Below, in pieces: positions 35,650-45,299 of a DNA stretch of 64,000 bases. The notes under the pieces are model-generated. The model saw only the letters and a list, made by a program, of their open reading frames with translations. It did no database searches and was not told the origin of the DNA. The stretch's first letter is position 1. Every line of letters begins with the position of its first letter. This stretch comes from Frankia casuarinae (GTDB taxonomy: Bacteria > Actinomycetota > Actinomycetes > Frankiales > Frankiaceae): positions 806,001-870,000 of the forward strand of contig NC_007777.1 in NCBI RefSeq assembly GCF_000013345.1, written 5' to 3'. The position numbers and the translations under genes were made by a program.

Positions 35650-37776
35650 TCAGGGGGAGCGCGGATGCCCCGCGGCGGAGGGGCCCTGGCCGGTGGGCTC
35701 CGGACTCGTGCCGGCCGCCGGGCCCGAGCCGGTGACCGCCTTCGAGCCGGTGGTGGCATCCGGCGCGCCGGCGGTCCGCGGCCGTTTCGGCGGCAGGTGC
35801 GACGGATACGGCGCGAGGGGTGGAGCCGGCCGCTGTCCCGTCGATGGCGACCGTCCCCTGGACGAGGACGGAGGCTGAGCGGGGGCCCCGCCGGCGGAGC
35901 GGGTGGCCGGACCGCCGGTGACAAGGACCCCGATGCAGCAGGCCAGGGCTGCCACGGCGAGGACGCACACCGCGCCGGCAAGCCACGTCAGGGCGCCCTG
36001 CGGCCATGGGGCCCACGCCACCATCGCGTCCCACGCGTCGCTGAGGTCGCCGCCCGTGGGTCGCCAGAAGTGCGGAAACACCATCGAGATCGCCCAGGCC
36101 TGCAGGGTGGTCGCGCCGGCCAGGAAGAGCAGCGGCATGATCCGGGAGAGATAACGGCCGGTCGCCGCCGCACCCATCCCGACCCCGATCGCCAGCGACG
36201 CCAGGCCCGCGTACAGGTAGCGGCCGGAGATCCCGCTGACGTGGAAGTACCTGTCGAAGTTCTTCGCGGACTGCAGGGTCATCAGGCCGAACAGCGCCCA
36301 GGTGGGCCAGAGCAGGAACAGCAGGTCCACCCGGATGCGTCCGGTCCGGGCCCGGATGAGGGCGAGGGCGAAGAAGACGATGACGACGGCGGTGCCCGTG
36401 CGCACCGGGACCGTCGTCAGGTTGACCTCGAACCATCCGAAGGATCCCCACCAGCGCAGGATCGTCCCGTTGATCAGCAGCTCGGTGTAGGCACCCCAGT
36501 CGTCGCCCAGATACTGGCCGAGCGGGAATCCCGGCGTCTCCGGTTGGAAGGTGCCGTAGCGGACGATGTTGACGATCCACCACCAGCCGCCGAGCGCGAT
36601 CGCCAGCGCGCCGCCAAGCAGCAGCTGGCGCCAGGGCACGCGAAGCGCGGAGGCGGGTGGTCCCGCGGGTCCGGCCTCGGCGAGCAGGAAGGGCTCCGTC
36701 CCGGTGGGGTGAGGGCCCGTTGTGCGGGGGCCGGTTGTGCGGGGGCCGGCGGGGTAAGGGGTGGCCGGGTAAGGGGCGATGGCGGCTGGTCCGGTTACTG
36801 CCACGGCGACCGCTGGTCCCCGCGCCCACGCAGCCCGGGCGTCGCGTCGGGCCCGGCCCCAGGCGACGAGGTAGGCCAGCGCCGCCATGGGAACCAGCGT
36901 GATCGCCAGTGACTTCGTCATCAGGGCGAGGCCGACGAAGACCCCCGTCCAGGTCGCGGTGCGCAGGGAGGTGTCCCCGCGCAGCACGTAGACGATCGAG
37001 ACCGTGGCCAGGCCGCTGGTCAGAACCAGCAGGTTGTCGTTGTTGACGCTGGATCCGATGTGGGTGAGCTGGGGGATCCCGAGCGGTACCAGGGCGGCAC
37101 AGATCCCCGCCACCCGGCTGCCACCGCTGAGCCGGTTCGCCCCGGCCCAGGCGAGCAACGGCAACGGCGCGACCATTGCCACGCTGATCAGGCGCAGGAT
37201 CCCGATGATCTCGTCCCAGCGCAGGTGGTCGCCACCGCCGGGGACGGCCTTGAGAATCATGGCGTCAACCCAGTAGTACAGCGGGGGATGCTGCACGAGC
37301 TGCTGGATGCTACCCTCCGGCGCCGGCGTCCGGTCCAACTCCTCCCAGCTGGGACGATCGTGGCGGGGGACGGCGTCGGCCGCGGTGAACGGGCCGGCGG
37401 ACAGGTCGCGGGGCCGCTCCTCGGATCCGTAGGGGGCAGCCATGATCGCCCCCACGCCGCCCTGCGTCACGATCGCATGGCCCGGATGCGGCCAGCCCTT
37501 GCCCTCGACGAGCCGCATCACAGCGTCCACGTGGTTTGGTTCGTCGGGCGCATGGTATTGCGGCATCATCACCGACCAGCCGGCCAGCAGCGCGGTGAAG
37601 AGCAGGGTGATCACCCAGATGGCCGCGGGGATGGTGCGGAGAATCCCCCACGGCCGGAAGCGCGTCCCCATCGGGAACACGTCTCCGCCGGCCTCGGCGT
37701 CGGCGCGGGCCGTTGCGGTCGAATCCACAGAGTCACCCACGAGTGGCAGAGTCCCATCGGACGAAGGTGGAGTCAT
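35650..37776 (-). CDS. DUF2142-type polytopic membrane protein
   Basis: The 708-residue product is the third member of the membrane family in this window. It has a 45-residue cytoplasmic tail, then helix 1, the acidic loop motif HAPDEPNHVDAVMRLVEGKG, QHPPLYYWVDAMIL, NNDNLLVL and GGWWWIVNIVRYGTF. About 11-12 helices are present. A cytoplasmic-type insertion near residues 310-360 contains a 15-bp DNA repeat (RTTGP twice, around 36716-36750). The C-terminal 90 residues are Pro/Ser/Gly-rich. It is most like the protein at 12531-14528. Such proteins are predicted to act as polyprenyl-sugar-dependent glycosyltransferases or glycan polymerases; the substrate is unknown. Confidence 0.85.
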   Translation of the reverse strand: MTPPSSDGTLPLVGDSVDSTATARADAEAGGDVFPMGTRFRPWGILRTIPAAIWVITLLFTALLAGWSVMMPQYHAPDEPNHVDAVMRLVEGKGWPHPGHAIVTQGGVGAIMAAPYGSEERPRDLSAGPFTAADAVPRHDRPSWEELDRTPAPEGSIQQLVQHPPLYYWVDAMILKAVPGGGDHLRWDEIIGILRLISVAMVAPLPLLAWAGANRLSGGSRVAGICAALVPLGIPQLTHIGSSVNNDNLLVLTSGLATVSIVYVLRGDTSLRTATWTGVFVGLALMTKSLAITLVPMAALAYLVAWGRARRDARAAWARGPAVAVAVTGPAAIAPYPATPYPAGPRTTGPRTTGPHPTGTEPFLLAEAGPAGPPASALRVPWRQLLLGGALAIALGGWWWIVNIVRYGTFQPETPGFPLGQYLGDDWGAYTELLINGTILRWWGSFGWFEVNLTTVPVRTGTAVVIVFFALALIRARTGRIRVDLLFLLWPTWALFGLMTLQSAKNFDRYFHVSGISGRYLYAGLASLAIGVGMGAAATGRYLSRIMPLLFLAGATTLQAWAISMVFPHFWRPTGGDLSDAWDAMVAWAPWPQGALTWLAGAVCVLAVAALACCIGVLVTGGPATRSAGGAPAQPPSSSRGRSPSTGQRPAPPLAPYPSHLPPKRPRTAGAPDATTGSKAVTGSGPAAGTSPEPTGQGPSAAGHPRSP

Positions 37777-38239
37777 GCTACGGACCCCCGATTCCCCGTC
37801 GACATCATGGGTGCCCTTCTCCCGTCAGCCCTGGTCGCGCACGGTGGTGAGGGTGCTCCCGGGCGGGTGTCCAGACCGTTGTCGCGGTGTTCCCGGACCG
37901 TCAGTGTTCCCGGACCATCAACGTCGCAGCCCGCAACCATCATCCTGACCGCCCGAGGGCCGGTTCACCGTCATTGAATCGGGAGGTCGATACGGATGTC
38001 CTCGGCTATCCGGCTGCGAAGTCCGCCGGATAGCAGGACCTGTCGGATAGCAGGATCTGTCGGATTTCGGCGAGGCGAAGATTCCGGTTTAGGCGTGGCC
38101 GCGGAGGTGTCCGCGTGGCACGCGGACAGCCGAGGCCGCCTTTGACGTCCGACTGCCCCCGACGTCCGGCTTCCCACCCTGGCGTCCGAGGTCCGAGGTC
38201 CGAGGTCCGGCGTCCGGAGCGCGTGATCCGGACGCCGGA
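37777..38239. other. Gene-free stretch with several short tandem repeats
   Basis: I see no gene here. There is a 17-bp near-perfect duplication at 37887-37920 (GTGTTCCCGGACC core), a 17-bp near-duplication at 38027-38060 (CGGATAGCAGGA core), and a 7-bp repeat GTCCGAG in almost four copies at 38184-38210. Repeat-rich noncoding DNA like this occurs in several gaps of the window. Confidence 0.65.
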
Positions 38240-38914
38240 TCAGCGCCAGGAGTCGATGTGGCCGACGATCTTCGCGGGGGATCCGGCGGCGACGGCTTTG
38301 GGCGGCACGTCCCGGGTCACCACCGAGCCCGCGGCGACGACGGCGCTCTCGCCGATCGTCACGCCCTTGAGCACGATGGCCCCCGCGCCGATCCAGGCCC
38401 GGTCCTCCAGCACGATCGGTCCGCTCATCGGCTGCTCCACGCCGTCGACGACCATCGGGTGAAAGTCGTTGTCGAGTAGCTGGGTGTCCCACGAGACGTT
38501 GCAGCAGGCGCCGATCGAGACGCGTTCGCGCACGAGGATCTTGGCGAACCCGTTGATGTTCGCCCCGGGGCCGAGTTCCAGCACGCCCGAGTCGACGACG
38601 ATCCGCACGCCCCGCTGCAGCGACACGACACCTTCGCAGCGCAGGCGGCCCTCGGGATGCACCCGGATGATCGAGGTATCGCGTCGGGTCGACAGCCCGA
38701 ACGCGCCGAGCCCCACCCGCAGCGCCGCGCCCTCGGCGAACTCGATGCGCTCCCGGCCTTCGATCACGGTGGGGGAACCGGTCCAGATCGGTTGCCTGTA
38801 TGCGAGCGGGTAACGCAGCCCGGCCACGAACGAGCGGGCCGAGGTCTCCTGCGCCGCCCGCAGCGAACGAACGTGCCGCACATACTCCCGCAGATCACTT
38901 TTGAACGCACCCAC
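38240..38914 (-). CDS. Hexapeptide-repeat acyltransferase
   Basis: The 224-residue protein is built of left-handed beta-helix hexapeptide repeats ([42 protein letters not shown]), with the C-terminal [20 protein letters not shown] signature of the maltose/galactoside O-acetyltransferase family. The likely catalytic histidine lies in DNDFHPM. These enzymes transfer acetyl or other acyl groups from acyl-CoA to sugars. Divergent from the GT2 gene at 39127 and surrounded by glycosyltransferases, it probably decorates the surface polysaccharide. The start is a GTG without a strong ribosome-binding site. Confidence 0.9.
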   Translation of the reverse strand: MGAFKSDLREYVRHVRSLRAAQETSARSFVAGLRYPLAYRQPIWTGSPTVIEGRERIEFAEGAALRVGLGAFGLSTRRDTSIIRVHPEGRLRCEGVVSLQRGVRIVVDSGVLELGPGANINGFAKILVRERVSIGACCNVSWDTQLLDNDFHPMVVDGVEQPMSGPIVLEDRAWIGAGAIVLKGVTIGESAVVAAGSVVTRDVPPKAVAAGSPAKIVGHIDSWR

Positions 38915-39126
38915 GGAGCAACAGTAGGCGCTGCCCAGGTGGCCGGACCGCCCGGCTGTCGGCTCGCCGGGTCGGGCGTGCCACCCTAGAGTCGTGCGCG
39001 AGCCCTCGACGGAGCGTGCACCACCGCCACGGACCGGCGATCGGAGCGGGAACGACGACGTCGGACCGCCAGGACGCCGGCCCGGGACGCCGCTGGGCCG
39101 GAACGACGACCGGGAGCCACACCGAC

Positions 39127-40110
39127 GTGAGTGTCAGCGCCATCCACCGACCTGAACATCCGCAGGCCGGCACCCCAGTGCAGGCGGCTTCCGGGGACGG
39201 CGTCGCCGCCGTCGGTCCGGACGCCCCCTACGTGACCATCGTGCTGCCCTGCTACAACGAGCAGGACCATGTGCTGCTCGAACTCGAGCGCATCACCGCC
39301 GCGATGGACGCGAGCGGTTACTCCTACGAGGTCCTGGCGATCGACGACAAGTCGACCGACAACACGCTCGCGGTGCTGCGCGAGGTGGCCCCGCGGTTTC
39401 CGCGCATGCGGGTGATGCCGTTCCGCCGCAACGGTGGTTCCGGCACGGCCCGCCGGATCGGGACCCAGGAGGCCCGCGGCAAGATCGTCGTCTGGACCGA
39501 CGCGGACATGACGTACCCGAACGAGCGCATCCCGGAGTTCGTCCGTTACCTGGACGACAACCTCGACGTCGACCAGGTCGTCGGGGCGCGCCGCACCGAG
39601 GAGGGCACTCACAAGTGGGCCCGGGTGCCGGCGAAATGGTTCATCCGGATGATCGCCCAGCGGCTGTCCGGCATGAAGATTCCCGACCTCAACTCCGGGC
39701 TTCGCGCCTTCCGCCGGGACGTCTCCCTGCCCTATCTGCGGCTGCTGCCCCCCGGTTTCTCCTGCGTCACCACGATCACGATGTCCTTCCTGTCGAACCA
39801 GCATCCGGTGGATTACATCCCGATCGATTACGCAAAACGGTCCGGAACGTCGAAGTTCCATCCCTTCCGGGACGCGCGGCGTTACATCCTTCAGGTGCTG
39901 CGGATGGTGATGTACTTCGATCCGATCAAGGTTCTCATGCCGGTCGCCCTGTGGATCATGGGCTTGGGTTTCGTCAAGCTGATCGTGGACCTGATCCGCT
40001 ACGACTTCCATGTGGCGACGTCAACGCTGCTGGCGATTCTGGTCGGCTTCCAGATCGTCGTGCTGGCGTTGATCGGCGATCTGGTGGCCCGCTCGCGCAG
40101 CGACACCTGA
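39127..40110 (+). CDS. GT2 polyprenyl-phosphate sugar synthase-like protein
   Basis: The N-terminal GT-A domain has [34 protein letters not shown] and [12 protein letters not shown] (the DAD metal site). [10 protein letters not shown] and a [19 protein letters not shown] segment follow, then two C-terminal membrane helices. This is the layout of Dpm1/DPMS-like enzymes, which load a sugar onto polyprenyl phosphate for membrane glycosyltransferases such as the DUF2142/GT39-like proteins here. I choose GTG 39127, giving 327 residues. A GTG at 39016 would add 37 Thr/Gly/Arg-rich residues without family support. The next gene starts 6 bases after the stop, so the two are probably co-transcribed. 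Confidence 0.88.
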   Translation: MSVSAIHRPEHPQAGTPVQAASGDGVAAVGPDAPYVTIVLPCYNEQDHVLLELERITAAMDASGYSYEVLAIDDKSTDNTLAVLREVAPRFPRMRVMPFRRNGGSGTARRIGTQEARGKIVVWTDADMTYPNERIPEFVRYLDDNLDVDQVVGARRTEEGTHKWARVPAKWFIRMIAQRLSGMKIPDLNSGLRAFRRDVSLPYLRLLPPGFSCVTTITMSFLSNQHPVDYIPIDYAKRSGTSKFHPFRDARRYILQVLRMVMYFDPIKVLMPVALWIMGLGFVKLIVDLIRYDFHVATSTLLAILVGFQIVVLALIGDLVARSRSDT

Positions 40111-40115
40111 CCGGC

Positions 40116-41309
40116 GTGCGCATCGCGATCGTCGGTCCGACCCATCCCTACAAGGGGGGGATCGCGCAGCACACCACCGAGCTCGCGCACCGGCTGTCGG
40201 CGCGGGGCCACGAGGTGGCGGTCGAGTCCTGGTCGGCGCAGTACCCCGCGCGGCTCTATCCCGGCGTGCAGCGCGTCACCGAGCCCGAGATGGAGCCGTT
40301 CGAGGTCACCCGCTACCCGTTGTCGTGGCGCCGGCCGGACGGATGGATCCGGCTCGGCAGGCGCCTGCGGCGGCAGGCCGACGCGGTGATCCTGGTCGTC
40401 GTCACTCCCGTGCAGGCCCCGGCGTACCTGGGCGTCCTCGGCGCACTGCGGGCCCGGGGGCCGCGCGGCCGGGGCACGGCTTCCGGGCGAGCGGGTTCCG
40501 GGGGTGCGGACCCCGGGGGTGCGGGTCCCACGGTCGTCGCGCTCTGCCACAACGTCCTGCCACACGAGCGCCGGGCCGTGGACGAACCGCTGACCAGTGC
40601 GGTGCTGCGCCGGTCGTCGGCTGTTCTCGTCCACACGCCGGCCCAGGCGGAGCTCGCCGCGCGCCTCACCCCTGCTCCGGTCCTGGTGGCCGAGATGGCC
40701 ACGCACCTGTGGTCCTCGGCTCTGTCGTCCTCGCCGCCCGGGCCGGTGGCCGGCCGCGGTGGGCCATCCGCCGACGTCACCCGGCGCAACCTGCTGTTCT
40801 TCGGGCTGGTGCGGCCGTACAAGGGACTGGACGTCCTGCTGCGGGCGTTGGCCCGCGGGCCGGCGGACGTCCGTCTCACCGTCGCCGGCGAGTTCTGGGG
40901 CGGGACGGGGGAGATCGCCCGGCTGGTCGAGGAGCTCGGCCTGGCCACCCGGGTGGACCTGCGGTCGGGCTATGTCGACGCGGCGGAGGTGCCCGCGCTG
41001 TTCGCTGGTGCCGACGCCCTGGTGCTTCCCTACCGGGCCGGAACGGCGTCGCAGAACGTCGGTCTCGCGCACCTGCACGGCGTGCCGGTCGTGGCGACCA
41101 CGGTGGGAACGCTCGCCACCACGGTCCGCGATGGGGTGGACGGTCTACTCGTGCCGCCCGACGACGCGGAGGCGCTGGCGGTGGCGCTGCGGCGGCTCTA
41201 CGAGCCCGGCGTGCTCGCCGGTTTGCGCTCGAAGGTCATACCGCCGGACGTTGACGGGGCGTGGGAGCGTTACCTTGATGTGACGTTGGGCGCGCTTGGG
41301 CGCACATGA
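40116..41309 (+). CDS. GT4 glycosyltransferase
   Basis: The 397-residue GT-B protein starts at GTG 40116 (VRIAIVGPTHPYKGGIAQHT), with the glycine-rich acceptor loop GGIAQHT. The donor domain contains LLFFGLVRPYKGLDVLLRAL and LVLPYRAGTASQNVGLAHLHGVPVVATTVG, the GT4 donor-binding segment in a form where the classical E-x7-E is replaced by TASQNVGLAHLHG. A Gly/Ala-rich loop (about 115-135) is expanded. It lies 6 bases after the GT2 gene. The donor and acceptor are unknown. Confidence 0.9.
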   Translation: MRIAIVGPTHPYKGGIAQHTTELAHRLSARGHEVAVESWSAQYPARLYPGVQRVTEPEMEPFEVTRYPLSWRRPDGWIRLGRRLRRQADAVILVVVTPVQAPAYLGVLGALRARGPRGRGTASGRAGSGGADPGGAGPTVVALCHNVLPHERRAVDEPLTSAVLRRSSAVLVHTPAQAELAARLTPAPVLVAEMATHLWSSALSSSPPGPVAGRGGPSADVTRRNLLFFGLVRPYKGLDVLLRALARGPADVRLTVAGEFWGGTGEIARLVEELGLATRVDLRSGYVDAAEVPALFAGADALVLPYRAGTASQNVGLAHLHGVPVVATTVGTLATTVRDGVDGLLVPPDDAEALAVALRRLYEPGVLAGLRSKVIPPDVDGAWERYLDVTLGALGRT

Positions 41310-41327
41310 GCCGTGGCGCATACGCGA

Positions 41328-41374
41328 GTCACGGCCCATCCATGGGTCACGGCCCATCCATGGGTCACGGCCCA
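41328..41374. repeat. 18-bp repeat (2.6 copies) with small palindromes, intergenic
   Basis: The unit GTCACGGCCCATCCATGG is repeated perfectly two and a half times between a GT4 gene and a methyltransferase gene. Each full unit spans a CCCAT-CC-ATGGG inverted repeat. It could be a weak transcription attenuator; function unproven. Confidence 0.9.
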
Positions 41375-41460
41375 CGGGTGAATCGTGGACTCGGAAGGCG
41401 GAGTGGAATGAGCAAGGCGGACCGGATCGGCGGGGCTGACTGGACGGGCGGGGCCGACCT

Positions 41461-42174
41461 GTGAGCCCGGTGCGGGACGACGCCCTCGCCTTCGTGGGCC
41501 ATCAGGTACATGTCATGCGCCGCCGGGAGGTCGGCACCCTGCTGTCGTGGGCGGGAGAACTGGCCGGGCGCACCCTGCTCGATGTGGCCGGCGGTGACGG
41601 CTACTGGGCCGGCCAGGCCGTCCGTCGCGGGGCTCGGGCGGTGTGCCTCGACCTCGCCCGGCACAAGCTGCAGTTCGGTCGCCGGCTGCGCGGGCATCCC
41701 GGGCTCGTCGAGGGGGACGCCTTGGCGCTGCCGTTCGCCGCGGCCACGTTCGACGTCGTCATGTCGGTCTGCGCCATCGAGCACTTCGACGATGGTCCGG
41801 CCGCGCTTGCCGAGATGGCGCGGGTGCTGCGTCCGGGTGGCGACCTGGTGATGTCCGCCGACGCCCTCACCCGGGCGGCGTCCTGGCCGGACCTGTTCGA
41901 CCGGCACCGCGAGCGCTACCACGTCAGGCACACCTATTCCGGCGACCATCTCGCCAAGCTGCTCGATGATGTCGGGCTTGAGGTCATCCGGCAGACGTAC
42001 ATGTTCCGCAGCGAACGCGCCGAGCGGCTCTACCTGACTTTGTCCGCCAAGGGCGGCAGGACGGGATGGAACGCCGCGGCCGTGCTCTCGCCGGCCGTCG
42101 CCCTGTCGGACCGGCGGGCTCCCGACACCGCGGGCAGCGTCGTACTCACCCACGCCCGCAGACGGGAGGGCTGA
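41461..42174 (+). CDS. Class I SAM-dependent methyltransferase
   Basis: The 237-residue protein has the Methyltransf_11 layout: LLDVAGGDGYWAGQAV (motif I), CLDLARHKLQFG (motif II acidic residue), EGDALALPFAAATFDVVMSVCAIEHFDD (motifs II/III), and AEMARVLRPGGDLVMSADAL. No membrane segments are present. The GTG start lacks a clear ribosome-binding site. Instead, an 18-codon ORF beginning at ATG 41408 ends exactly over it (GTGA at 41461-41464), which may allow coupled initiation. Located among glycosyltransferases, it probably methylates a sugar or lipid intermediate. The small membrane-protein gene follows after 3 bases. Confidence 0.88.
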   Translation: MSPVRDDALAFVGHQVHVMRRREVGTLLSWAGELAGRTLLDVAGGDGYWAGQAVRRGARAVCLDLARHKLQFGRRLRGHPGLVEGDALALPFAAATFDVVMSVCAIEHFDDGPAALAEMARVLRPGGDLVMSADALTRAASWPDLFDRHRERYHVRHTYSGDHLAKLLDDVGLEVIRQTYMFRSERAERLYLTLSAKGGRTGWNAAAVLSPAVALSDRRAPDTAGSVVLTHARRREG

Positions 42175-42177
42175 ACG

Positions 42178-42453
42178 ATGGCGCCCGCCGGCCGGTCGGC
42201 AGGCCCGGGCCCCGGCCGTGAACCGCGCCGGCAGCCGGAGCACGACCCGCGGACGGGCCCGCCGGCGCCCCCCACCTCCCTGCGCAACCAGCGCATCCTC
42301 GCCGCCGTCCTGACAGTGCTGCTGTTCGGGCTGATCGTGGCCGGGACGGGTGCCGGGTTCGCGCTCTTCGGCCATCGGGGCTGGGGATACCTGGTCGGCG
42401 GGATCTCCTGCGTCGTGATGGTACTCGCGGCTCTGCGCGCCCGCGGCCGCTGA
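42178..42453 (+). CDS. Small membrane protein with two helices
   Basis: A 91-residue protein with a 37-residue Pro/Arg/Gly-rich cytoplasmic tail and two hydrophobic helices (ILAAVLTVLLFGLIVAGTGAG and LVGGISCVVMVLAALRA). The start ATG is preceded by GGAGGG at 8 bases and lies 3 bases after the methyltransferase stop, so the genes are co-transcribed. No family recognised. Its position suggests an accessory role in envelope assembly. Confidence 0.75.
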   Translation: MAPAGRSAGPGPGREPRRQPEHDPRTGPPAPPTSLRNQRILAAVLTVLLFGLIVAGTGAGFALFGHRGWGYLVGGISCVVMVLAALRARGR

Positions 42454-42534
42454 CCCGCTGACCCGCCGGCCCCGGCTGTCCGGGGACCGGGCCGGCTGTC
42501 CGGGGACGGAGGAGGCAGGGGCAGACTGTGACCC

Positions 42535-43950
42535 GTGCGTGTGGGTTTCCTTGTCGAGCAGCTGCTCGCGCCGGTTCCCGGCGGGACCGGGCGCTACTCC
42601 GCCGAACTCGCGGCGGCGCTCGCCCGCACCGCCGCTCCCGAGGATCGGGTGACCGGGTGGTGTGCCGGGCGCCGAGAGGTCGGTCCGGCCGTGCTGCCCG
42701 GCGTCCTCGGTCCGTTCCGGCTCGGTCTGCCTCGCCGCGCACTCGCCGTGGCCTGGGCGCGTGGCGTGGGTCCGGCTCCGACGGGGGTAGACGTCATTCA
42801 CGCTCCGACCCTGCTGGTGCCACCCGCGGGTGGCACCCGGGGGTTCGTGACCGGTTCGGTGGCGGACGCCCTGCGCGGCCTCGACGACCGGACCGGGTCC
42901 CGGCGCGGGCAACGGTCCGGTGGCTCCCGGCGTTCTCCTGGTTATCGGCGTTCTCCTGGTTATCGGTGCTCCCCTGGTTATGTGGACTCATATCCACCTT
43001 CCGGACTTTCCGGCGCGCCGCCCCGTCCGTCGCTGGCTTCCTGGGCCTCCGGAACCGTCGCGCCGGCCCTGGGCGATGCCCTGGACCGGCGCCGGCCGCG
43101 CCCGAAGCTCGTCGTGACGATCCACGACGCCGTTCCCTGGACGCATCCCGAGACCCTGACCCCGCACGGGGTCCGGTGGCACCGGCTGATGGGCGAACGG
43201 GCCGCACGCCACGCCGACGCGATCGTCGTGCCGACGCTCGCGGTGGCGGCCGAGATCGCCCGGCATCTGCCGATCCCCGAAGATCGCCTGCACGCGATCG
43301 GGGAGGGAGTCGCCGACGCGGTGGTCCGGGTTCCGCCCGATGCCGACGCCCGCGCCGCGCGGATGGGGCTACCCCCTCCGGGGCGTTATCTACTCACCCT
43401 CGCCACGCTCGAACCCCGTAAGGGCCTCGACACCGCGCTCGCGGCGCTGCGACGACCGGACGATCCGGGCCTGCCGTTGGTCCACGTCGGCGCGACCGGT
43501 TGGGGTGGGCTGGACGTGCGCGCGGCGGCGGCCAGGCACGGTCTGGGCGCGGACCGGGTGCGCACCCTTGGGCGGCTCAGTGACGAGGATCTCGCCGTGG
43601 TCCTGTCCCGTGCGGGCGTATTGCTCGCGCCGAGCCGGTCGGAGGGCTTCGGGCTGCCGGTCGTCGAGGCGATGGCGCACGGTGTGCCGGTCATCGTCTC
43701 GGATGCCCCCGCGCTGGTCGAGGTCGGCGGGGACGCCGCCGTGGTGGTCGGGGTGGACGACCCGGCCGCGCTGGGCGCCGCGGTGGCGAAGGTCATGGGC
43801 GATCCGGACCTGCGGGGGCGGCTGTCGGAGTCTGGACGTCTCCGTGCCCGGTCATTTACCTGGAAAGGGGCAGCACTGGCGACGTGGGCGCTCTACCGTC
43901 GAGTCAGCGGTTCCCCCGCCGTGTCCGTCGCCGACGACGGGCGGGCGTAG
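42535..43950 (+). CDS. GT4 glycosyltransferase with repeat-containing linker
   Basis: A 471-residue GT-B enzyme. The N-terminal domain reads VRVGFLVEQLLAPVPGGTGRYSAEL and VDVIHAPTLLVPP; the continuation is KLVVTIHDAVPWTHPET. The C-terminal domain has YLLTLATLEPRKGLDTAL and the GT4 donor motif SRSEGFGLPVVEAMAHGVPVIVSD. About 80 residues between these N-terminal elements are an insertion of low complexity containing three RSPGY-like units (18-bp DNA repeat at 42928-42981). Without the insertion the length would be normal for the family. It lies in a run of glycosyltransferase genes on the same strand and is similar to the next gene at 44033. Confidence 0.9.
   Translation: MRVGFLVEQLLAPVPGGTGRYSAELAAALARTAAPEDRVTGWCAGRREVGPAVLPGVLGPFRLGLPRRALAVAWARGVGPAPTGVDVIHAPTLLVPPAGGTRGFVTGSVADALRGLDDRTGSRRGQRSGGSRRSPGYRRSPGYRCSPGYVDSYPPSGLSGAPPRPSLASWASGTVAPALGDALDRRRPRPKLVVTIHDAVPWTHPETLTPHGVRWHRLMGERAARHADAIVVPTLAVAAEIARHLPIPEDRLHAIGEGVADAVVRVPPDADARAARMGLPPPGRYLLTLATLEPRKGLDTALAALRRPDDPGLPLVHVGATGWGGLDVRAAAARHGLGADRVRTLGRLSDEDLAVVLSRAGVLLAPSRSEGFGLPVVEAMAHGVPVIVSDAPALVEVGGDAAVVVGVDDPAALGAAVAKVMGDPDLRGRLSESGRLRARSFTWKGAALATWALYRRVSGSPAVSVADDGRA
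42928..42981 (+). repeat. 18-bp x3 in-frame tandem repeat (RSPGYR-type)
   Basis: Three tandem 18-bp units, two identical and one with two changes, encode SRRSPGYRRSPGYRCSPGY within a low-complexity insertion of the GT4 protein. Confidence 0.95.
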
Positions 43951-44032
43951 TGTTGCCCCCGTTGAGAAGCAAGCGGTCACCGTGAAGCAAGCGACCACCC
44001 CGTCGCGGGTGGCGCGTCAGGGAGGGAGCGCC

Positions 44033-45163
44033 GTGGGACCCCGGGTGCTCGTCGACGCCACTTCGGTCCCGGCCGACCGTGGTGGCGTAGGGCGTTATGT
44101 CGACGGGTTGGTCGCGGCGCTGGGCGCGACCGGCGCGGACATGGCGCTCGTCTGCCAACGGTCGGATGAGGAACGCTACAGCCGGATGGCCCCACACGCC
44201 ACCGTTCTGTCCGGGCCGGCGGCCATCGCCCACCGGCCCGCGCGGTTGGCCTGGGAACAGACCGGGCTGCCACTGGTCGCCGAACAGGTGAATGCCGATG
44301 TCATCCATTCACCGCACTACACGATGCCGTTGCGGGCGCACCAGCCCGTGTGCGTGACGATTCACGATGTCACCTTCTTCACCGAGCCCGACATGCACAC
44401 CGCGGTGAAGGGCACGTTCTTCCGGTCCGCGATGCGCACCGCGGTGCGCCGGGCGGCCCGGATCATCGTCCCCTCGAAGGCCACCCGGGACGAGTTGGTG
44501 CGGGTGCTCGACGGGGAGTCGACGACCACCGACGTCGCCTACCACGGCGTCGACACGTCGACCTTCCATCCGCCGACCGAGGAGGACAAGCGGCGGGTGC
44601 GCCGCCGGCTCGGGCTCGGCGACTCGCGCTACGTCGCGTTCCTCGGGATGCTGGAGCCGCGCAAGAACGTGCCGAACCTCATCCGGGGCTGGGCCGAGGC
44701 GGTGCACTGGCGGGACGAGCCGCCCGCGCTCGTCCTGGCCGGCGGCTCCGGCTGGGACGACGACGTCGATGCCGCCGTCGCCTCGGTGCCGAGCCACCTG
44801 CGGGTGATCCGGCCGGGTTATCTGCGCTTCTCCGACCTGCCGGGCTATCTGGGAGGTTCGTCACTGGTGGCGTATCCCTCGCACGGTGAGGGCTTCGGGC
44901 TGCCGGTGCTGGAGGCGATGGCCTGCGGCGCCCCGGTTCTCACCACGCCGCGTCTGTCGCTGCCGGAAGTCGGCGGCGACGCCGTCGCCTACACTCAGCC
45001 GGACGCCGGCTCGATCGCCCGGGAGATGGGCGCCCTGCTCGATGACGCCGAGCGGCGCAGGCAACTCGGTGAGGCCGGTCTCGCCCGGGCCCGGGAGTTC
45101 ACCTGGGCGGCCAGCGCCGAGGCGCATCTCGCGAGCTACGCGCGGGCGGTCGCCGAGCACTGA
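44033..45163 (+). CDS. GT4 glycosyltransferase
   Basis: A 376-residue GT-B protein starting at GTG 44033, which follows GGAGGGAG closely; a GTG 17 codons upstream lacks such a site. It begins VGPRVLVDATSVPADRGGVGRYVDGL and contains DVIHSPHYTMPL, VTIHDVTFFTEPDMH, FLGMLEPRKNVPNLIRGW and the GT4 signature YPSHGEGFGLPVLEAMACGAPVLTT. This is the MtfB/WbaZ-like mannosyltransferase subgroup as judged by eye. The donor is likely GDP-mannose, which manB could supply, but that is an inference. wbbL lies 137 bases downstream. Confidence 0.93.
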   Translation: MGPRVLVDATSVPADRGGVGRYVDGLVAALGATGADMALVCQRSDEERYSRMAPHATVLSGPAAIAHRPARLAWEQTGLPLVAEQVNADVIHSPHYTMPLRAHQPVCVTIHDVTFFTEPDMHTAVKGTFFRSAMRTAVRRAARIIVPSKATRDELVRVLDGESTTTDVAYHGVDTSTFHPPTEEDKRRVRRRLGLGDSRYVAFLGMLEPRKNVPNLIRGWAEAVHWRDEPPALVLAGGSGWDDDVDAAVASVPSHLRVIRPGYLRFSDLPGYLGGSSLVAYPSHGEGFGLPVLEAMACGAPVLTTPRLSLPEVGGDAVAYTQPDAGSIAREMGALLDDAERRRQLGEAGLARAREFTWAASAEAHLASYARAVAEH

Positions 45164-45299
45164 GGCGCCCGTCGGCCCGGCCCCGGGGCAAGGACCGCCG
45201 CAAAGGGCGCGCTACGGTCTCCTCGGTGCACAAGGTGCCGTGCGTCGTCACGGGAATGTGTCGGGCGACCGGTGGTGGGCGAGAACGGGCGGGCGAGAC

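Noticed and set aside
34828-36912. 694-codon plus-strand ORF opposite the kinase and membrane protein
   Set aside because: It spans parts of two real minus-strand genes and their gap, with no recognisable domain.
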